DNA of 64,000 nucleotides from Muraenolepis orangiensis. Its lineage: Eukaryota > Chordata > Actinopteri > Gadiformes > Muraenolepididae. The DNA lies in NCBI GenBank assembly GCA_027704905.1, contig CM051013.1:15918327-15982326 (forward strand). The letters are read 5' to 3'. Both the position numbers and the translations under genes were made by a program. Below, in pieces: positions 33,421 through 43,663 of the stretch. Every line of letters begins with the position of its first letter. The first letter of the stretch is position 1. The notes beneath the pieces are model-generated. The model had not been told where the DNA came from. It saw only the letters and a list, made by a program, of their open reading frames with translations, and did not search any database.

Positions 33421-34105
33421 TGCGTGTTTTTTTTTATGTTAGGGTACGTCAGTGGTTCTTAAACTTTTTGTCTGACGACCCCACAAAAAAAACTGGAGAG
33501 GTTTGGTGACCCCACTTTCCCAAAAGTGTGTAAGTGTGACGTCACGTTTCCGTAGCAACCGATTTTTTGTTCCAATCCAAACAAATTAACAACGTATGGA
33601 CGATTATTTTATGGAAAAGGAACGATTTTGTGTGAATTAATTTACGAGTTTGCGTCTCCAATGATTTGAGTGATACAGAAGAGATTATTTTTATATAAAC
33701 TTTATCTTTCATGCTAGCGCAAACTTTTCCTTTTAATACTCCAGAAGAATACATAAACGCCTCGACATGTTTCGATTGGTAGTGATTTTCACCTCGTAAC
33801 ATTGATTAATTTACATTTTGAAAGAAACAGCAATGCCATCTGCAGTTTGGTTGTTTGGAGGCGGGCTGTAAATCGCGTTGCCAGGACAACGTTATGCATT
33901 GCAAACCCATGGTAACGACTGTCAATCAAGCAAAAACAAATAGGCAATGTGTAAGAAAAGGCCTGGGCGGCAACAATTTATTAACGCAAACAAGAACTGG
34001 AACAAACAAAGCAATGAAACAAATGTCCAAATCAAACGGGAGTCAAGAGTCAACAGAGTGTGTATGATTGGAACGATCTCACTTCCTCTTATAACGGACG
34101 CCATG

Positions 34106-34545
34106 TCAATGAGAAGGATGGGCCTGCTTCCGCGAGCATAGCAGGTCAATTCGAGGATCGATGCTGCTCACAGCAACACGAAGATTCTCCTCCATGCTGT
34201 TGAGACGACATCTGTATTTGTTCTTTATGTAGGCCAGGGACGAAAATGTCTTTTCGCACAGATAGGTTGATCCAAACGGCGTGAGGATGTCCATGGCAGC
34301 CTTGGACAACCCGGGGTATTCCTGCACAACTGACAGCCAGAATTCATCTAGAGTTTTTGAGGCAAACGACGCCTGCAATGTGCGGTCGCTGGACAGCTCA
34401 ATCAGCGCATCCTCGAGCTCAGATGGCAGGTTGTTTGAGGAGCAGTTGGTGAATGGTTGTCGTACCCAGTCAAAAGGCTCTACATTCTCCGTGAGGAAGT
34501 ACTGATTGAATTTGTCGAGGAGACTACGAAGATGACAGGTTATTG
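34106..34545 (-). pseudogene. Inner hAT transposase, C-terminal part after a frameshift
   Basis: It continues the 34540-35979 frame after a shift near 34545: FWLSVVQEYPGLSKAAMDIL, then FGSTYLCEKTFSSLAYIKNK and YRCRLNSMEENLRVAVSSID. This is the hAT dimerisation region, complete to a natural stop at 34106. The single frameshift is the main visible lesion. Confidence 0.85.
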
Positions 34546-35979
34546 ACTCTTGTCACTCTCCAAAAAGTCGTGCAGCTCCGAGAACATTTCAAAGTCCCCA
34601 CTCTCTGCACGGGCTGCCCAACGCTGCAATTTTTTTGTGAAAGCATTCACTTTGTCTGAGAGGGTCAGGATGTTTGTGCTGGGGCCTTGTAGTGACAGGT
34701 TGAGACTATTTAATTTGTCAAATATGCACGCCAGGTATGCAAGACGTGATAACCATCTCGAGTCAGTAAGATGGTCTGCAAGAGGGGAATGCACGTCTGA
34801 GAGGAAGGTGCGCACCTCGCTTCGCAACTCGAACAGGCGTGTAAGAACTTTGCCCCGTGAAAGCCACCTTACCTCTGAATGAAAAAGAAGGGATTCATGT
34901 GCAGACCCCATTTCCTGGCAGAGAAGGGCGAAGAGTCGTGAATTTAAAGGGCGCGATTTGATCGAATTCACTATTTGGATTGCTGTTTGAAGAACATTGT
35001 TAAGCTCGGGTTCAAGTGTCTTGGATGCCAGGGCCTCCCTATGGATAATGCAGTGTGTGAACTTGACATGTGGTGCAACGCTAAGGACCTTGGCTTTCAG
35101 CCCTTTGTGTTTTCCCATCATAGCCCCGGCACCGTCAGTGCATATGCTTATGCATTTATCCCAATCCAGGCCTGTCTCCTCCATCCAACCATTAAGACAG
35201 TTAAAAATGTCTCCACCAGTACATCTTCCTTCCATCGGAGAGCAGCACAGCATGTCCTCATGCAGTTTCCCGTCATGACTGTAGCGAATGAAAACCATTA
35301 AATGGGCTACATTAGTCAAGTCAGTAGACTCGTCTAACTGCAAAGAAAACCGGCTGTTTTTCACTCTCTCGATGAGCTGGCATTTCATATCATTAGCGAT
35401 GTCGTTAATGCGTTTGGACATGGTATCATTGGAGAGGGGAATCTGTTTAAGCACACTTGCGATCTTTTCACCATGCATTGCTGTGGTCATCGCAATTGCT
35501 GCAGGAAGGATGAGGCTTTCAGCAATTGTGTGTGGCTTTTGTGCTTTGGCTACAAGGTGGGCCACTTTGTATGACGCTGCCAAGGCTTTGGTGGGCACAG
35601 TAGCTTGGCTATGCACAACGGTCTTTTGCCCATGCAGCGCAGCTTCTTTTCGTAAAAAAAATGTCATGGGTTTCTGAGCATCATCTGGATGTCGGCTTTC
35701 GAGATGTCGTCTCATTTTTGTGGGCTTTAAACTTTCATGTGCCAGAACATCGCCGCAAATAACACACTGTGGGTGGTCGAGCTCATGTTTTACCTGGCAC
35801 GTGAATCCATATTTAAGAAATTCTTTCAGGTATCGGCGACGCCTCGTTGGTGGGTCTTTTTTATTCTCACCACCGGCCAAACTTGTCCCATCTGAGGATC
35901 GCGGAGGAGTAGGTGCACAACTGGAGGTAGATGGCACTTCTGAGCTCATATCATTGTTTTTTAGCAGCCACCTGTCCAT
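34540..35979 (-). CDS. hAT transposase (ZBED5-like), first 479 residues
   Basis: An uninterrupted frame from an ATG. A BED-type zinc finger at about residues 60-100 (CVICGDVLAHESLKPTKMRR followed by HLESRHPD) binds terminal repeats. The catalytic core follows: FSLQLDESTDLTNVAHLMVF with the first Asp, CISICTDGAGAMMGKHKGLK with the second Asp, HCIIHREALASK (C-x2-H motif), and SEVRWLSRGKVLTRLFELR (conserved W and R). It ends at a stop after FLESDKSQ; the C-terminal 145 residues lie in another frame at 34106-34545. Full length would be about 620 residues, normal for this family. Probably inactive because of the frameshift, unless that is a sequencing error. Confidence 0.9.
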   Translation of the reverse strand: MDRWLLKNNDMSSEVPSTSSCAPTPPRSSDGTSLAGGENKKDPPTRRRRYLKEFLKYGFTCQVKHELDHPQCVICGDVLAHESLKPTKMRRHLESRHPDDAQKPMTFFLRKEAALHGQKTVVHSQATVPTKALAASYKVAHLVAKAQKPHTIAESLILPAAIAMTTAMHGEKIASVLKQIPLSNDTMSKRINDIANDMKCQLIERVKNSRFSLQLDESTDLTNVAHLMVFIRYSHDGKLHEDMLCCSPMEGRCTGGDIFNCLNGWMEETGLDWDKCISICTDGAGAMMGKHKGLKAKVLSVAPHVKFTHCIIHREALASKTLEPELNNVLQTAIQIVNSIKSRPLNSRLFALLCQEMGSAHESLLFHSEVRWLSRGKVLTRLFELRSEVRTFLSDVHSPLADHLTDSRWLSRLAYLACIFDKLNSLNLSLQGPSTNILTLSDKVNAFTKKLQRWAARAESGDFEMFSELHDFLESDKSQ

Positions 35980-36393
35980 TTTTGATGAAAGTTATAACTA
36001 GGCTAGTGGCTAAAAAAGTGGCTAGTATCACAAACGTGGCTAGTAACGTGGCGAGTTAACTATGACGTATTGTAAAAAAACCGGGAAGAAATTGAGTTTG
36101 AACAGTGGGCGCAGATTGTTACATTGTTTCTATCATAGGACCAATAAACGATTCGAAACGCCATTTAAAGCTGGGCAACTTTTTTTCTCTCTCTCTCTCT
36201 CCCTCTTAACAGCATGTAGGAATGAGAAAAAGGCAGATTTTCATTGTATTGACATTTTATTTTTCGTTGTTTCACCAGGTGTTATAACAGCTAATTTCCG
36301 ACTGAAGTAACAAATAATTTTGCGACCCCACGGAAGTTTTTGCCGACCCCGTTTGGGGTCACGACCCCTAGTTTAAGAATCACTGGGGTACGT

Positions 36394-37765
36394 GTTGTTT
36401 GGGAGGGCGGCATAGAAGTTAATGAGACTGTTGGGCTTGAATGCGTCTTTCAGAACATCACAGTTCTGTAACTCGGCCAACTCAAACTGGTAAGAAGGCT
36501 GGGCTTCATCGATGTCGGCAAGAAAGGGGTTCTGGAAAAGACGGATTTCTTTTGCATTAACATGTAGTTGCCAGAATCGCACACCGAACTCCGCCTTCAG
36601 CATTTCCAGTGCTTCCACACACTTTTCAGCTGGGAACGGGACCGCTGGGTTCTCTGCAGAGAGGTTTTGGGTAGCAGGGAGATGGATGAAGTTGTGCTTT
36701 TTCACTTGTTCCAAAAGCAGCGCAATTTTCACCTCAAATGCTTTTATGTGAGAATACATGTCGCAAATGAGTTTCCCCTGGCCTTGTAGCTGCAAGTTAA
36801 GGCTGTTCAGCATTTCTGTCACGTCTGTTAAAAATGCGAGGTGCCATTTCCATTCTGGGTCGATCAGCTCTGGGACCGTTTTGTCTTTTGAATGAAGAAA
36901 TGCGTTAATTTCGGGTAGCAGCTCGTAAAAACGCCTCAAAACTTTGCCCCGGCTCAACCATCGGACCTCTGTGTAGTACAGCACATCGCCGTGCGCAGAC
37001 TCCAGTTCAGACCGGAATTGTTGGAACTGCCTGTGTTTAAGTCCCTTTGCTCTGATGAAGTTTATGCATGACACCACAACCTTCATGACAGAATCCCACT
37101 TCAACACTTTGCAGCACAGTGCTTGCTGGTGAATTAGGCAGTGGACTTGTAGCGGGGCGGTGAGACCCCGTTCTTCCATCTCCCGGTTCATGCGTCCTAT
37201 TAGACCCCGAGACGCGCCCACCATACTAGGAGCCCCGTCAGTCGTGATGCTGGCAAGCTTTGACCAGTCTAGGTCCAACTCTTCCATGGTTTGGCATACT
37301 TTGCCGAAAATATCCTCCCCCGTTGTAGTCCCTTTGAGACTTTGGAGGGCTGCCAGCTCCTCGCACATCTCAAAGTTTGCTCTAACTCCGCGAATAAAAA
37401 TGAGCAGCTGCGCTGTGTCTTGCACGTCCGTGCTCTCATCCAGTGCTAATGAAAAAATGTCATTCTTTCGTCTTCTGCTGCAGCCCCCGATTTCTTCAAT
37501 GCGTCTGGTGATTGTACTCGCGACAGACTCACGGCATTAAAGACATCTTTCTTCCGCGACAGCATTCAAACATTTCTTGACAAACTCCATCAGTGAAAGG
37601 TTTACCGCTGCTTGCTATCAGTTGAGCAACCCGAAAGCTGGCCCGAACGGATGACTGGTTCAGCTGAGCTTGGTGTACAAATGTATTCTGCTGAGCTAAC
37701 AGTCCACTTTTTAGCTTTGAGAGTTTGTCTGCTCGCATTTGGCCTTGCAAGTTATCATACTTCAT
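36394..37765 (-). pseudogene. Outer hAT transposase, N-terminal and catalytic region
   Basis: 37529-37765 gives KSGLLAQQNTFVHQAQLNQS and FRVAQLIASSGKPFTDG. After a frameshift near 37535, the frame down to 36373 reads FSLALDESTDVQDTAQLLIF (first Asp), LASITTDGAPSMVGASRGLI (second Asp), HCLIHQQALCCK (C-x2-H) and YYTEVRWLSRGKVLRRFYEL. The best match in memory is the GTF2IRD2-associated Charlie-type transposase. It is cut at ALPNNTYP by the inner hAT. Confidence 0.85.
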
Positions 37766-37990
37766 TCATAGTGTCGGTGCAGATTGTATTCTTTGAATAC
37801 CGCCACCGCCTCTTAACAGCCTTTTCTTTCCATTGAACAAAAAAATAATCGTTTGACCACTGCAGGTTAAATACCCTGCATTCTGAATCAATTTTTCTCT
37901 TACCTAACCTTTTCGCCATTATTCCGTTCTATTTGACAGGGGCTAGTCTAGGATTCACGTGGCCTTAGTTTGGGGACCACTGATCTAAAC

Positions 37991-38263
37991 AATCGGTGCC
38001 AACTGTTCCCTAAATTCTATATACAATTCCCCTATCAGACCATCTATCCCTGGACTCTTATTCCTACCTAAACCTCCTATTGCTGCATCTATCACTCATA
38101 TGTCCCTGTCCACCTCACTGATCCTAGCCTCTACCTTATCCACTACCCGCCTAATGCTCTCCTCATCTGTCGTCCCTCCTATATAACCCCCTATAGAACT
38201 CCCCTACTCTCCCTATAATCCCAACAAAATCTGTTATCACCTCACCACCCTTCCCTCTTATTT
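37991..38263 (-). pseudogene. Tx1-clade LINE segment between hAT and RTE
   Basis: The - strand reads KGGEVITDFVGIIGRVGEFY followed by RGLY, the segment just before the RT fingers in Tx1 LINEs. It connects the palm fragment at 31801-32472 with the endonuclease at 39166-39745. Confidence 0.55.
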
Positions 38264-39165
38264 GCTTTAACCAGCACCCTGGCCCCCTTCCTCTTCATCA
38301 TAGTCCTCGACTATGCGCTCAGGAAGGCCATCAGTGGACGAGAGCAGGATCTTGGCTTCACTCTGACACCAAGGAGGTCGAGACGTTCCCCCACAGTAGT
38401 CCTGACAGACCTGGACTATGCGGACGACATCAGCCTGCTCTCCGACAGCGTGGAACAAGCACAGGAACTCCTGAACAGAGTGGAGATAGTGTGCCAAGGT
38501 TGGCCTTAGGCTAAATGCCAAGAAAACTGAGGTTATCACCTATAACATCTTACCAGAACATCCACCACTGACAACAACAGAAGACACTGTGCTTAAAGAA
38601 GTCAAGGACTTCAAGTACCTGGGCTCATGGGTCAACTCAACCGAGCAAGATCTTAAGGTGAGGAAGGCACTTGCATGGAGCGCCCTGAACGGCATGACCA
38701 GTGTATGGAACTCCAACCTCCCCCGTCAAATCAAACTCGGCTTCTTCTACGCAACGGTAGTCTGTTCTCTATGGCAGTGAATGCTGGACCCTGAAGCCAA
38801 CCCTGCAAAAGTCTCTAGACGGAGGCTACACCAGAATGTTGCGAGCAGTACTTAACATCAGCAAGGGTGTACATGTAACCAACAAGATCCTGTACGAGGG
38901 AATACCAAGGGTGAGCGAAAAAATTGCAGCCAGGAGAATGAGACTAGCGGGACATTGCCAAAGGCATCAAGAACTGCCAGCCAGCAAATTGGTGCTGTGG
39001 GAGCCAACACACGGGCATCGGTCACGAGGACGTCCCACATCAACATACGTGGACGTACTCAAGAATGACGCAGGAGCACAAAGTACCAATGAACTGGCCA
39101 GATGTATGGAGAACCGGGATGAATGGAAGCGACGATGGAGGGCTCGTCTGAGGACGACCTAGAGA
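38264..39165 (+). mobile_element. 5'-truncated RTE-type LINE
   Basis: The + strand reads LAPFLFIIVLDYALRKAISG, LTDLDYADDISLLSDSVEQA (YADD palm), LNAKKTEVITY, FKYLGSWVNSTEQDLKVRKA and IPRVSEKIAARRMRLAGHCQ. It ends HGHRSRGRPTSTYVDVLKND and a stop at 39162. The order and motifs are those of RTE-group RT C-termini in fish and invertebrates. Two frameshifts (near 38500 and 38775) break it. It lies antisense in the Tx1 LINE. Confidence 0.8.
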
Positions 39166-39745
39166 GAGCACACCTGCCTTCTCTAGCCCCAGAAAAATTC
39201 CTCTCTCCATACATCAATCATACCACCCGCCCTCATGCCTCCATCCAACACCACCCTCGACCCATCACTCCTCCACACCATCCCCACCGCTATATCTAAC
39301 CTCCCACGCCATACATTAAAGTCCTCCACCACTATACTGTCCTCCCCCTACACCCCTCCTAACTCACTAAAGAACACCCTCCTCTCCCTCTCATTCAGCG
39401 CATACACACAATTAACCCAAAACTCCCTCCCCATATACCCAAAGCTAACCCCCACTAACCTCCCTATACCATCATTCACAACCATCTTACCCCCTCAACC
39501 ACACCCTGCCTAACTAAGATGGCTACCCCTCTCGCCTTTGCCTCTCCCTGACTCACAAACACATCTCCCAACCACTCCCTCTCAACATCCTTCACAACAC
39601 GGTCGTCCCATTGCGTCTCCTGCAGAGATATGTCAGCCTCACAAACACGCAAAGCCTGCTGTCTCCTCCAGAAATCCCTCAACCCATTAGCGTTAAGAGA
39701 CGTGACTTTCACCATTGTGACAATAAACAAATATATACCAATCAC
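39166..39745 (-). pseudogene. Tx1-clade LINE ORF2 endonuclease
   Basis: The - strand reads MVKVTSLNANGLRDFWRRQQ, ADISLQETQWDD (catalytic Glu in LQET), ARGVAILVRQGVVEGVRWL and, further on in another frame, SIVVEDFNVWRGRLD (the D-x-N motif). This is the best-preserved endonuclease N-terminus of the 5S-family LINE in the window. Broken by frameshifts after residue 85. Confidence 0.75.
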
Positions 39746-40180
39746 TTATGGCGCTTCCTGGTATCCTTTTTACCATCCCCTTCCCTCTTTCCCATCCCCC
39801 TCTTCCTTCCGGCAACCATGGCCGCACACCCTTCTTCATCCATGCTGAAAACACTATGGTCCGATACCATCACGACCTCTGGCCCCCCCCAGGCCCCTCG
39901 CCAGTAACCACCGCAACAAAATCTTCAACCACAACACCTTTCCCTCCCACAGCACCCCCGGATTTCCCCTCAGACTTACCCACGTTGAGCCCCTTCCTCC
40001 CAGCATCCTTTGGTCCCGATGTGCTGGTGTTGGTTTTGGCCTTAGTAATAGCCTCCGCCTCCTTCTTCTCAGCCTTTTCCTTGGCCTGGTTAGCAGCTTC
40101 TGTGTTAGCACATGTGCTCGCCCTTGTGCTGGGCCTCCTGCTGCCTCCGCTGGACCTCTTCTTTTGTGTAACGTCAGAGG
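39746..40180 (-). pseudogene. Tx1-clade LINE ORF1, C-terminal low-complexity part
   Basis: A Lys/Glu/Ala-rich segment (KEKAEKKEAEAITKAKTN, GKSEGKSGGAVGGKG) lies just upstream of the ORF2 start. It corresponds in position and character to the tail of ORF1 at 26244. It is separated from the ORF1 N-terminus (42050-42516) by the jockey-group LINE. Confidence 0.5.
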
Positions 40181-42050
40181 TCCAACTCGGTGTCGTGTAG
40201 CCATGCTCGTCTCCTCCAATGGTGCCATCTCCTGGGTCCCAGATGTAACAGTGGATTTGGGAGGGCCCGGCTGACTCCCACTCCTGCTTCCAAGTTGCTG
40301 CCAACCATGCATCTCTGGAGATGTCCTCAGAGGTGGAGTTGAGCATCTCTTGTGCTGCCTTGTTGTAGGGGTGGCAGGGCTTGAGTCTGTTTGGAGGTGC
40401 TGGTGTTATTGTGGTGTTGTGCAGGATGTGCCAGTCATACTTTTGTGCCTTCCTGGCCAGGGCAAGGGTGGCAGCCCGGTGCTATTCCCGCGAGGACTGG
40501 CAAGAGGGACACAGGGGTAGGCTTTAAGCATCCAGTTATTATTCGGAGGGAGGTATTGATAGCCACGTCGACCTTTCTCGCAGAGAAGACCAGGGATTGG
40601 GTGGATATTCGCAGCGTCTTAGCGGAGGCTCCCCAGGTTGTTCCAGCGAGGCGGCGGATCAGCACGACCCTGGATGTCACCTTGGCCTTGACTTCTTCCA
40701 GGTGTTGTTTGAAGGATAATGTCCGATCCAGACGCACTCCAAGATACTTCGGGCTTGCTGGACCTCCAGACATTTGTTGTCGACGCGCACCTCAAGTTCC
40801 CTCCTGGCTTCTCTGGTGCTAAGGTGGTATGCCGCTGCGACTGATTTTCCGACACTGAGCTGTAGACACCACCTTCGAAGGTATGCTACCAGTGTGCCCA
40901 TGTCTTCGTTAAGCCCCTCTTCCATCAGCTTCCACATTGGTCGGCTCAGCATGATGGCAAGATCGTCTGCGTAGCCATCCTTTCTGGATGCTGTATCAGG
41001 TAGGTCGTGAATGTAAACATTGAACAGCATCGGCGAGAGAACAGACCCCTGCGGTACCCCGTTCTTCAGTCTTCTGAGCCTACTGCACTGGCCACTGCTG
41101 GTCTGGAAGATGAAGCTGCAGTTGGAAAGTGTCTCCATGATGAACTTCACCATGTGGCGGTCCGGTATTGTCCTCAGCAGCTTCAAGTGGAGTCCCCGGT
41201 GCCACACGGTGTCATATGCAGCAGTCAGATCCAGGTACACTACCCCAGCTTTCTCATTGTCCTGGAAGCTATCCTCGATGTCCTGACAGAGTAGTGTTAC
41301 CTGGTGTGCTATTGATCTTCCATGACGGAAACCAGCTTGTTCCCGTGGGAGCTGTGAGTCCACCACTGGCTCGATGCGGCTATGGATCATCCTCTCCAAG
41401 ATCTTAAATGGGACACAGAGCAACGAGATTGGTCTGTATGACTTGGGGTCTTCTGCAGGTTTATTTGGCTTCGGCAGAGCTATGACAGAGGCACGGCGCC
41501 AAGTCTTTGGGAGCTTTAATCTCTGGTAGCATGATGTATAGAAAGCACAGAGCCAGCCAGATGTTGTTGTGCTCTGGTGGATGACGAACTCCGGGTGGAT
41601 GTTGTCACGGCCAGGGGATTTGCCTGGCTTGAGCTTGCTCATGGCCTCACTGAGTTCCTCTGCTGTGAATTCTCCCGAGCGGTTGGAATCGACACTGGCC
41701 GCTCCCGAGATGCAAGAGACCTCATGCGATGTCAGTTGGGCAAAGTCTTTGTCAGCATCCGGGAAGCGGCCGTTCTTCAGGAGCTGGGATGCGATGGTGT
41801 TTGCTGTGACTGGGCAGCTGTGGGGTGTTGTATTTCTGCCTGTGAGCTGGTTGATGGTCTGCCACGCCTTGCGTCGATTGATTCAACGACTTCTGTCCAT
41901 CTGGCCCTGCGGGTGATATCCAGCTTCTGGAGCAGTGCTGCTGCAGTCACATCCACCTCTTCTGCTGGACCTCCCGCTTCTCCATCTCCGTCTGCTGGCT
42001 CTGCTGCGCCAGCCGCGAGGTCAGCCCCCTCCACAGTCTTGGATTTTGTG
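40181..42050 (-). mobile_element. Jockey/I-group LINE (RT region), inserted in Tx1 ORF1
   Basis: The long - strand frame 40677-41642 encodes KPGKSPGRDNIHPEFVIHQS, SYRPISLLCVPFKILERMIH, EQAGFRHGRS, GVVYLDLTAAYDTVWHRGLH (motif A), RLRRLKNGVPQGSVLSPMLF and KDGYADDLAIMLS (motif C). After a frameshift near 40770: YLGVRLDRTLSFKQHLEEVK, ITGCLKPTPVSLLPVLAGIA. The end at about 40200-40346 is DAWLAATWKQEWESAG followed by HCYIWDPGDGT. It is 5'-truncated (starts near the ARRARWTEVVESIDAR-like block at 41900). The catalytic motifs are intact. Confidence 0.8.
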
Positions 42051-42516
42051 GAATATGGCAGGGGCTGAACAAGGCCTGTGAAACGCACACGGCGTGTGCG
42101 TGCGTGCCTCATTAGTATGTGTAGTATGGGGCCCAAGGCACTTACCCGCCACTGGTTTAGCTTTGCCAGTATCTCCGCATCCGTTGTGTAGATAGGAGCC
42201 CCATAAATGATACAACCATCTCCGTATTGCTGAGCTCCCTACCTACAACCCTCGTGTTTCCCTCCTTGAAACCATCAATTATTCTCTTTCCACGGCCGTC
42301 CTCCATTGTCACCTCATATCCCTGGTTGGTTTTCCTTGCTCCATGTACTCCTCCACAGTTGGCGTGTATCCCCTTCAGTAGCTCCATTACTGATAGTCGA
42401 CCTCTTGCATTAAACTCAACCATTACAGTTTGTTCCTTGAACTGCGCTATATTCTCCCTATCTTTTTGTTGTCTGTGCTGTCGTCGGGTTTCATTCCGGG
42501 TATGGTCGCCACACAT
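42051..42516 (-). pseudogene. Tx1-clade LINE ORF1, N-terminal RNA-binding part
   Basis: The frame 42157-42516 includes IAQFKEQTVMVEFNARGRLS, VMELLKGIHANCGGVHGARK and GYEVTMEDGRGKRIIDGFKE. Then, with a shift, IYTTDAEILAKLNQWRVSAL and VRFTGLVQPLPYSTKSKTVE. These are consecutive blocks of Tx1 ORF1, including an RRM-like fold. It is cut by the jockey-group LINE at about 42050. Confidence 0.65.
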
Positions 42517-42559
42517 TGTGAGCGCCCACCCTCAAGAAGACACAACCATAGCGGATTTT

Positions 42560-43100
42560 TTGAGGTTTTAACAAAAATGTCCTTTTATTTCGCTATAAAC
42601 TTGGGGGGTTAAGGTAAGGAATGAAAAGTAACGAAAACTTGTCTTCTGCGTTTCACACCTGGTCCGCGGTCCTCTCACCCTCTGGGGGCTTCCCAAGCTC
42701 CTGGGTGAGATGGCTTCTCCTTTCCTTCGGATCACAAACAAAACAGCAGAACAGCAGGTAACCACATGGCTATACCTCTCGGCAGCAAGGTCTCACTCCG
42801 TTCACCCCCCTCTTCAAACAACCCTCTACCCGTGTCTTTTAAGCTGGGAACAATAAGCACCTGAGTAAAGCAGGTGCTTTACTCGGGTGCTTATTGTTCC
42901 CAGCTGGGGGTTTCAATCCGGGAACTCATTCACCCTCCCCCAACCCCCCGCCCCCGGGTCCTAAAGCCCTCCATGTATCTCCCTCGGGAGATATACGCCC
43001 CCAACAACGTAACCCGAAGGTTACCTCTTCTTGGCTCTGGTGGGACCCCAAGGGTAGCGTGGGGTACCACAACATATATACCTATACATACGTATATGTA
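42560..43100. other. LTR-like region with a near-perfect 64-bp palindrome
   Basis: No gene. The arms AGCTGGGAACAATAAGCACC (42842-42861) and its exact inverse (42886-42905) enclose a further inverted GAGTAAAGC/GCTTTACTC. C-rich sequence and TA repeats follow up to the Tc1 element. This may be a MITE or LTR end; no target duplication was found. Confidence 0.5.
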
Positions 43101-43156
43101 TATACAGTGGGGAGAACAAGTATTTGATACACTGGCCATTTTGCAGGTTTTCCCAC

Positions 43157-43663
43157 TTACAAAGCATGTAGAGGTCTGTAATTGTTATCATAGGTACACT
43201 TCAACTGTGAGAGACGGAATCTTAAACATCTAAAAAACCTTTGTTTGCAATTACAGAGATCAGACGTTTCCTGTAGTTCTTGACCAGGTTTGCACACACT
43301 GCAGCAGGGATTTTGGCCCACTCCTCCATACAGATCTTCTCCAGATCCTTCAGGTTTCGGGGTTGTTGCTGGGCAACAGACTTTCAGCTCCCTCCAAAGA
43401 TTTTCTATTGGGTTCAGGTCTGGAGACTGGCTAGGCCACTCCAGGACCTTGAGATGCTTCTTACGGAGCCACTCCTTAGATGCCCTGGCTGTTTGTTTCG
43501 GGTCATTGTCATGCTGGAAGACCCAGCCACGACCCATCTTCAATGCTCTTATTGAGGGAAGGAGGTTGTTGGCCAAGATCTCGCGATACATGGCCCCATC
43601 CATCCTCCCCTCAATGCGGTGCATTCGTCCTGGCCCCTTTGCAGAAAAGAAAAGCAACAAGAA
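43157..43663 (-). pseudogene. Tc1 transposase, C-terminal half
   Basis: The - strand reads FSAKGPGRMHRIEGRMDGAM, WVFQHDNDPKQTARASKEWL (second catalytic Asp) and LEWPSQSPDLNPIENLWREL (third catalytic position with the N-PIE-LW signature). The frame breaks after this. The complementary N-terminal part is at 47655-47950 (KPRHVQARLRFANDHLDDPE, about 47790, and SQEHHPNREAWR in a shifted frame). Confidence 0.88.

Larger units (their letters stand above)
33450..36385 (-). mobile_element. Inner hAT transposon (ZBED5-like), 2936 bp
   Basis: Terminal repeats CAGTGGTTCTTAAACT (left) and AGTTTAAGAATCACTG (right). Perfect 8-bp target duplications GGGTACGT at 33442-33449 and 36386-36393. It carries a nearly intact transposase on the - strand. 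It is younger than the outer hAT, whose gene it splits. Confidence 0.95.
32481..37982 (-). mobile_element. Outer hAT transposon (Charlie/GTF2IRD2-like) interrupted by another hAT
   Basis: Ends CAGGGGTCCCCAAAC and GTTTGGGGACCACTG are inverted. Perfect 8-bp target duplications ATCTAAAC lie at 32473-32480 and 37983-37990. The transposase is on the - strand: N-terminal piece 37529-37765, central piece to 36373, C-terminal hAT dimerisation piece 33226-33420. The inner hAT (33450-36385) splits it. The target is the RT region of a Tx1 LINE. Confidence 0.93.

Noticed and set aside
34540..35979. Domesticated ZBED5-like host gene
   Set aside because: It sits between intact hAT ends with a perfect target duplication and carries a frameshift, so it is a transposon copy.
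39748..40200. 150-codon + strand frame
   Set aside because: Antisense shadow of the Tx1 ORF1 tail; low-complexity Pro/Leu composition.
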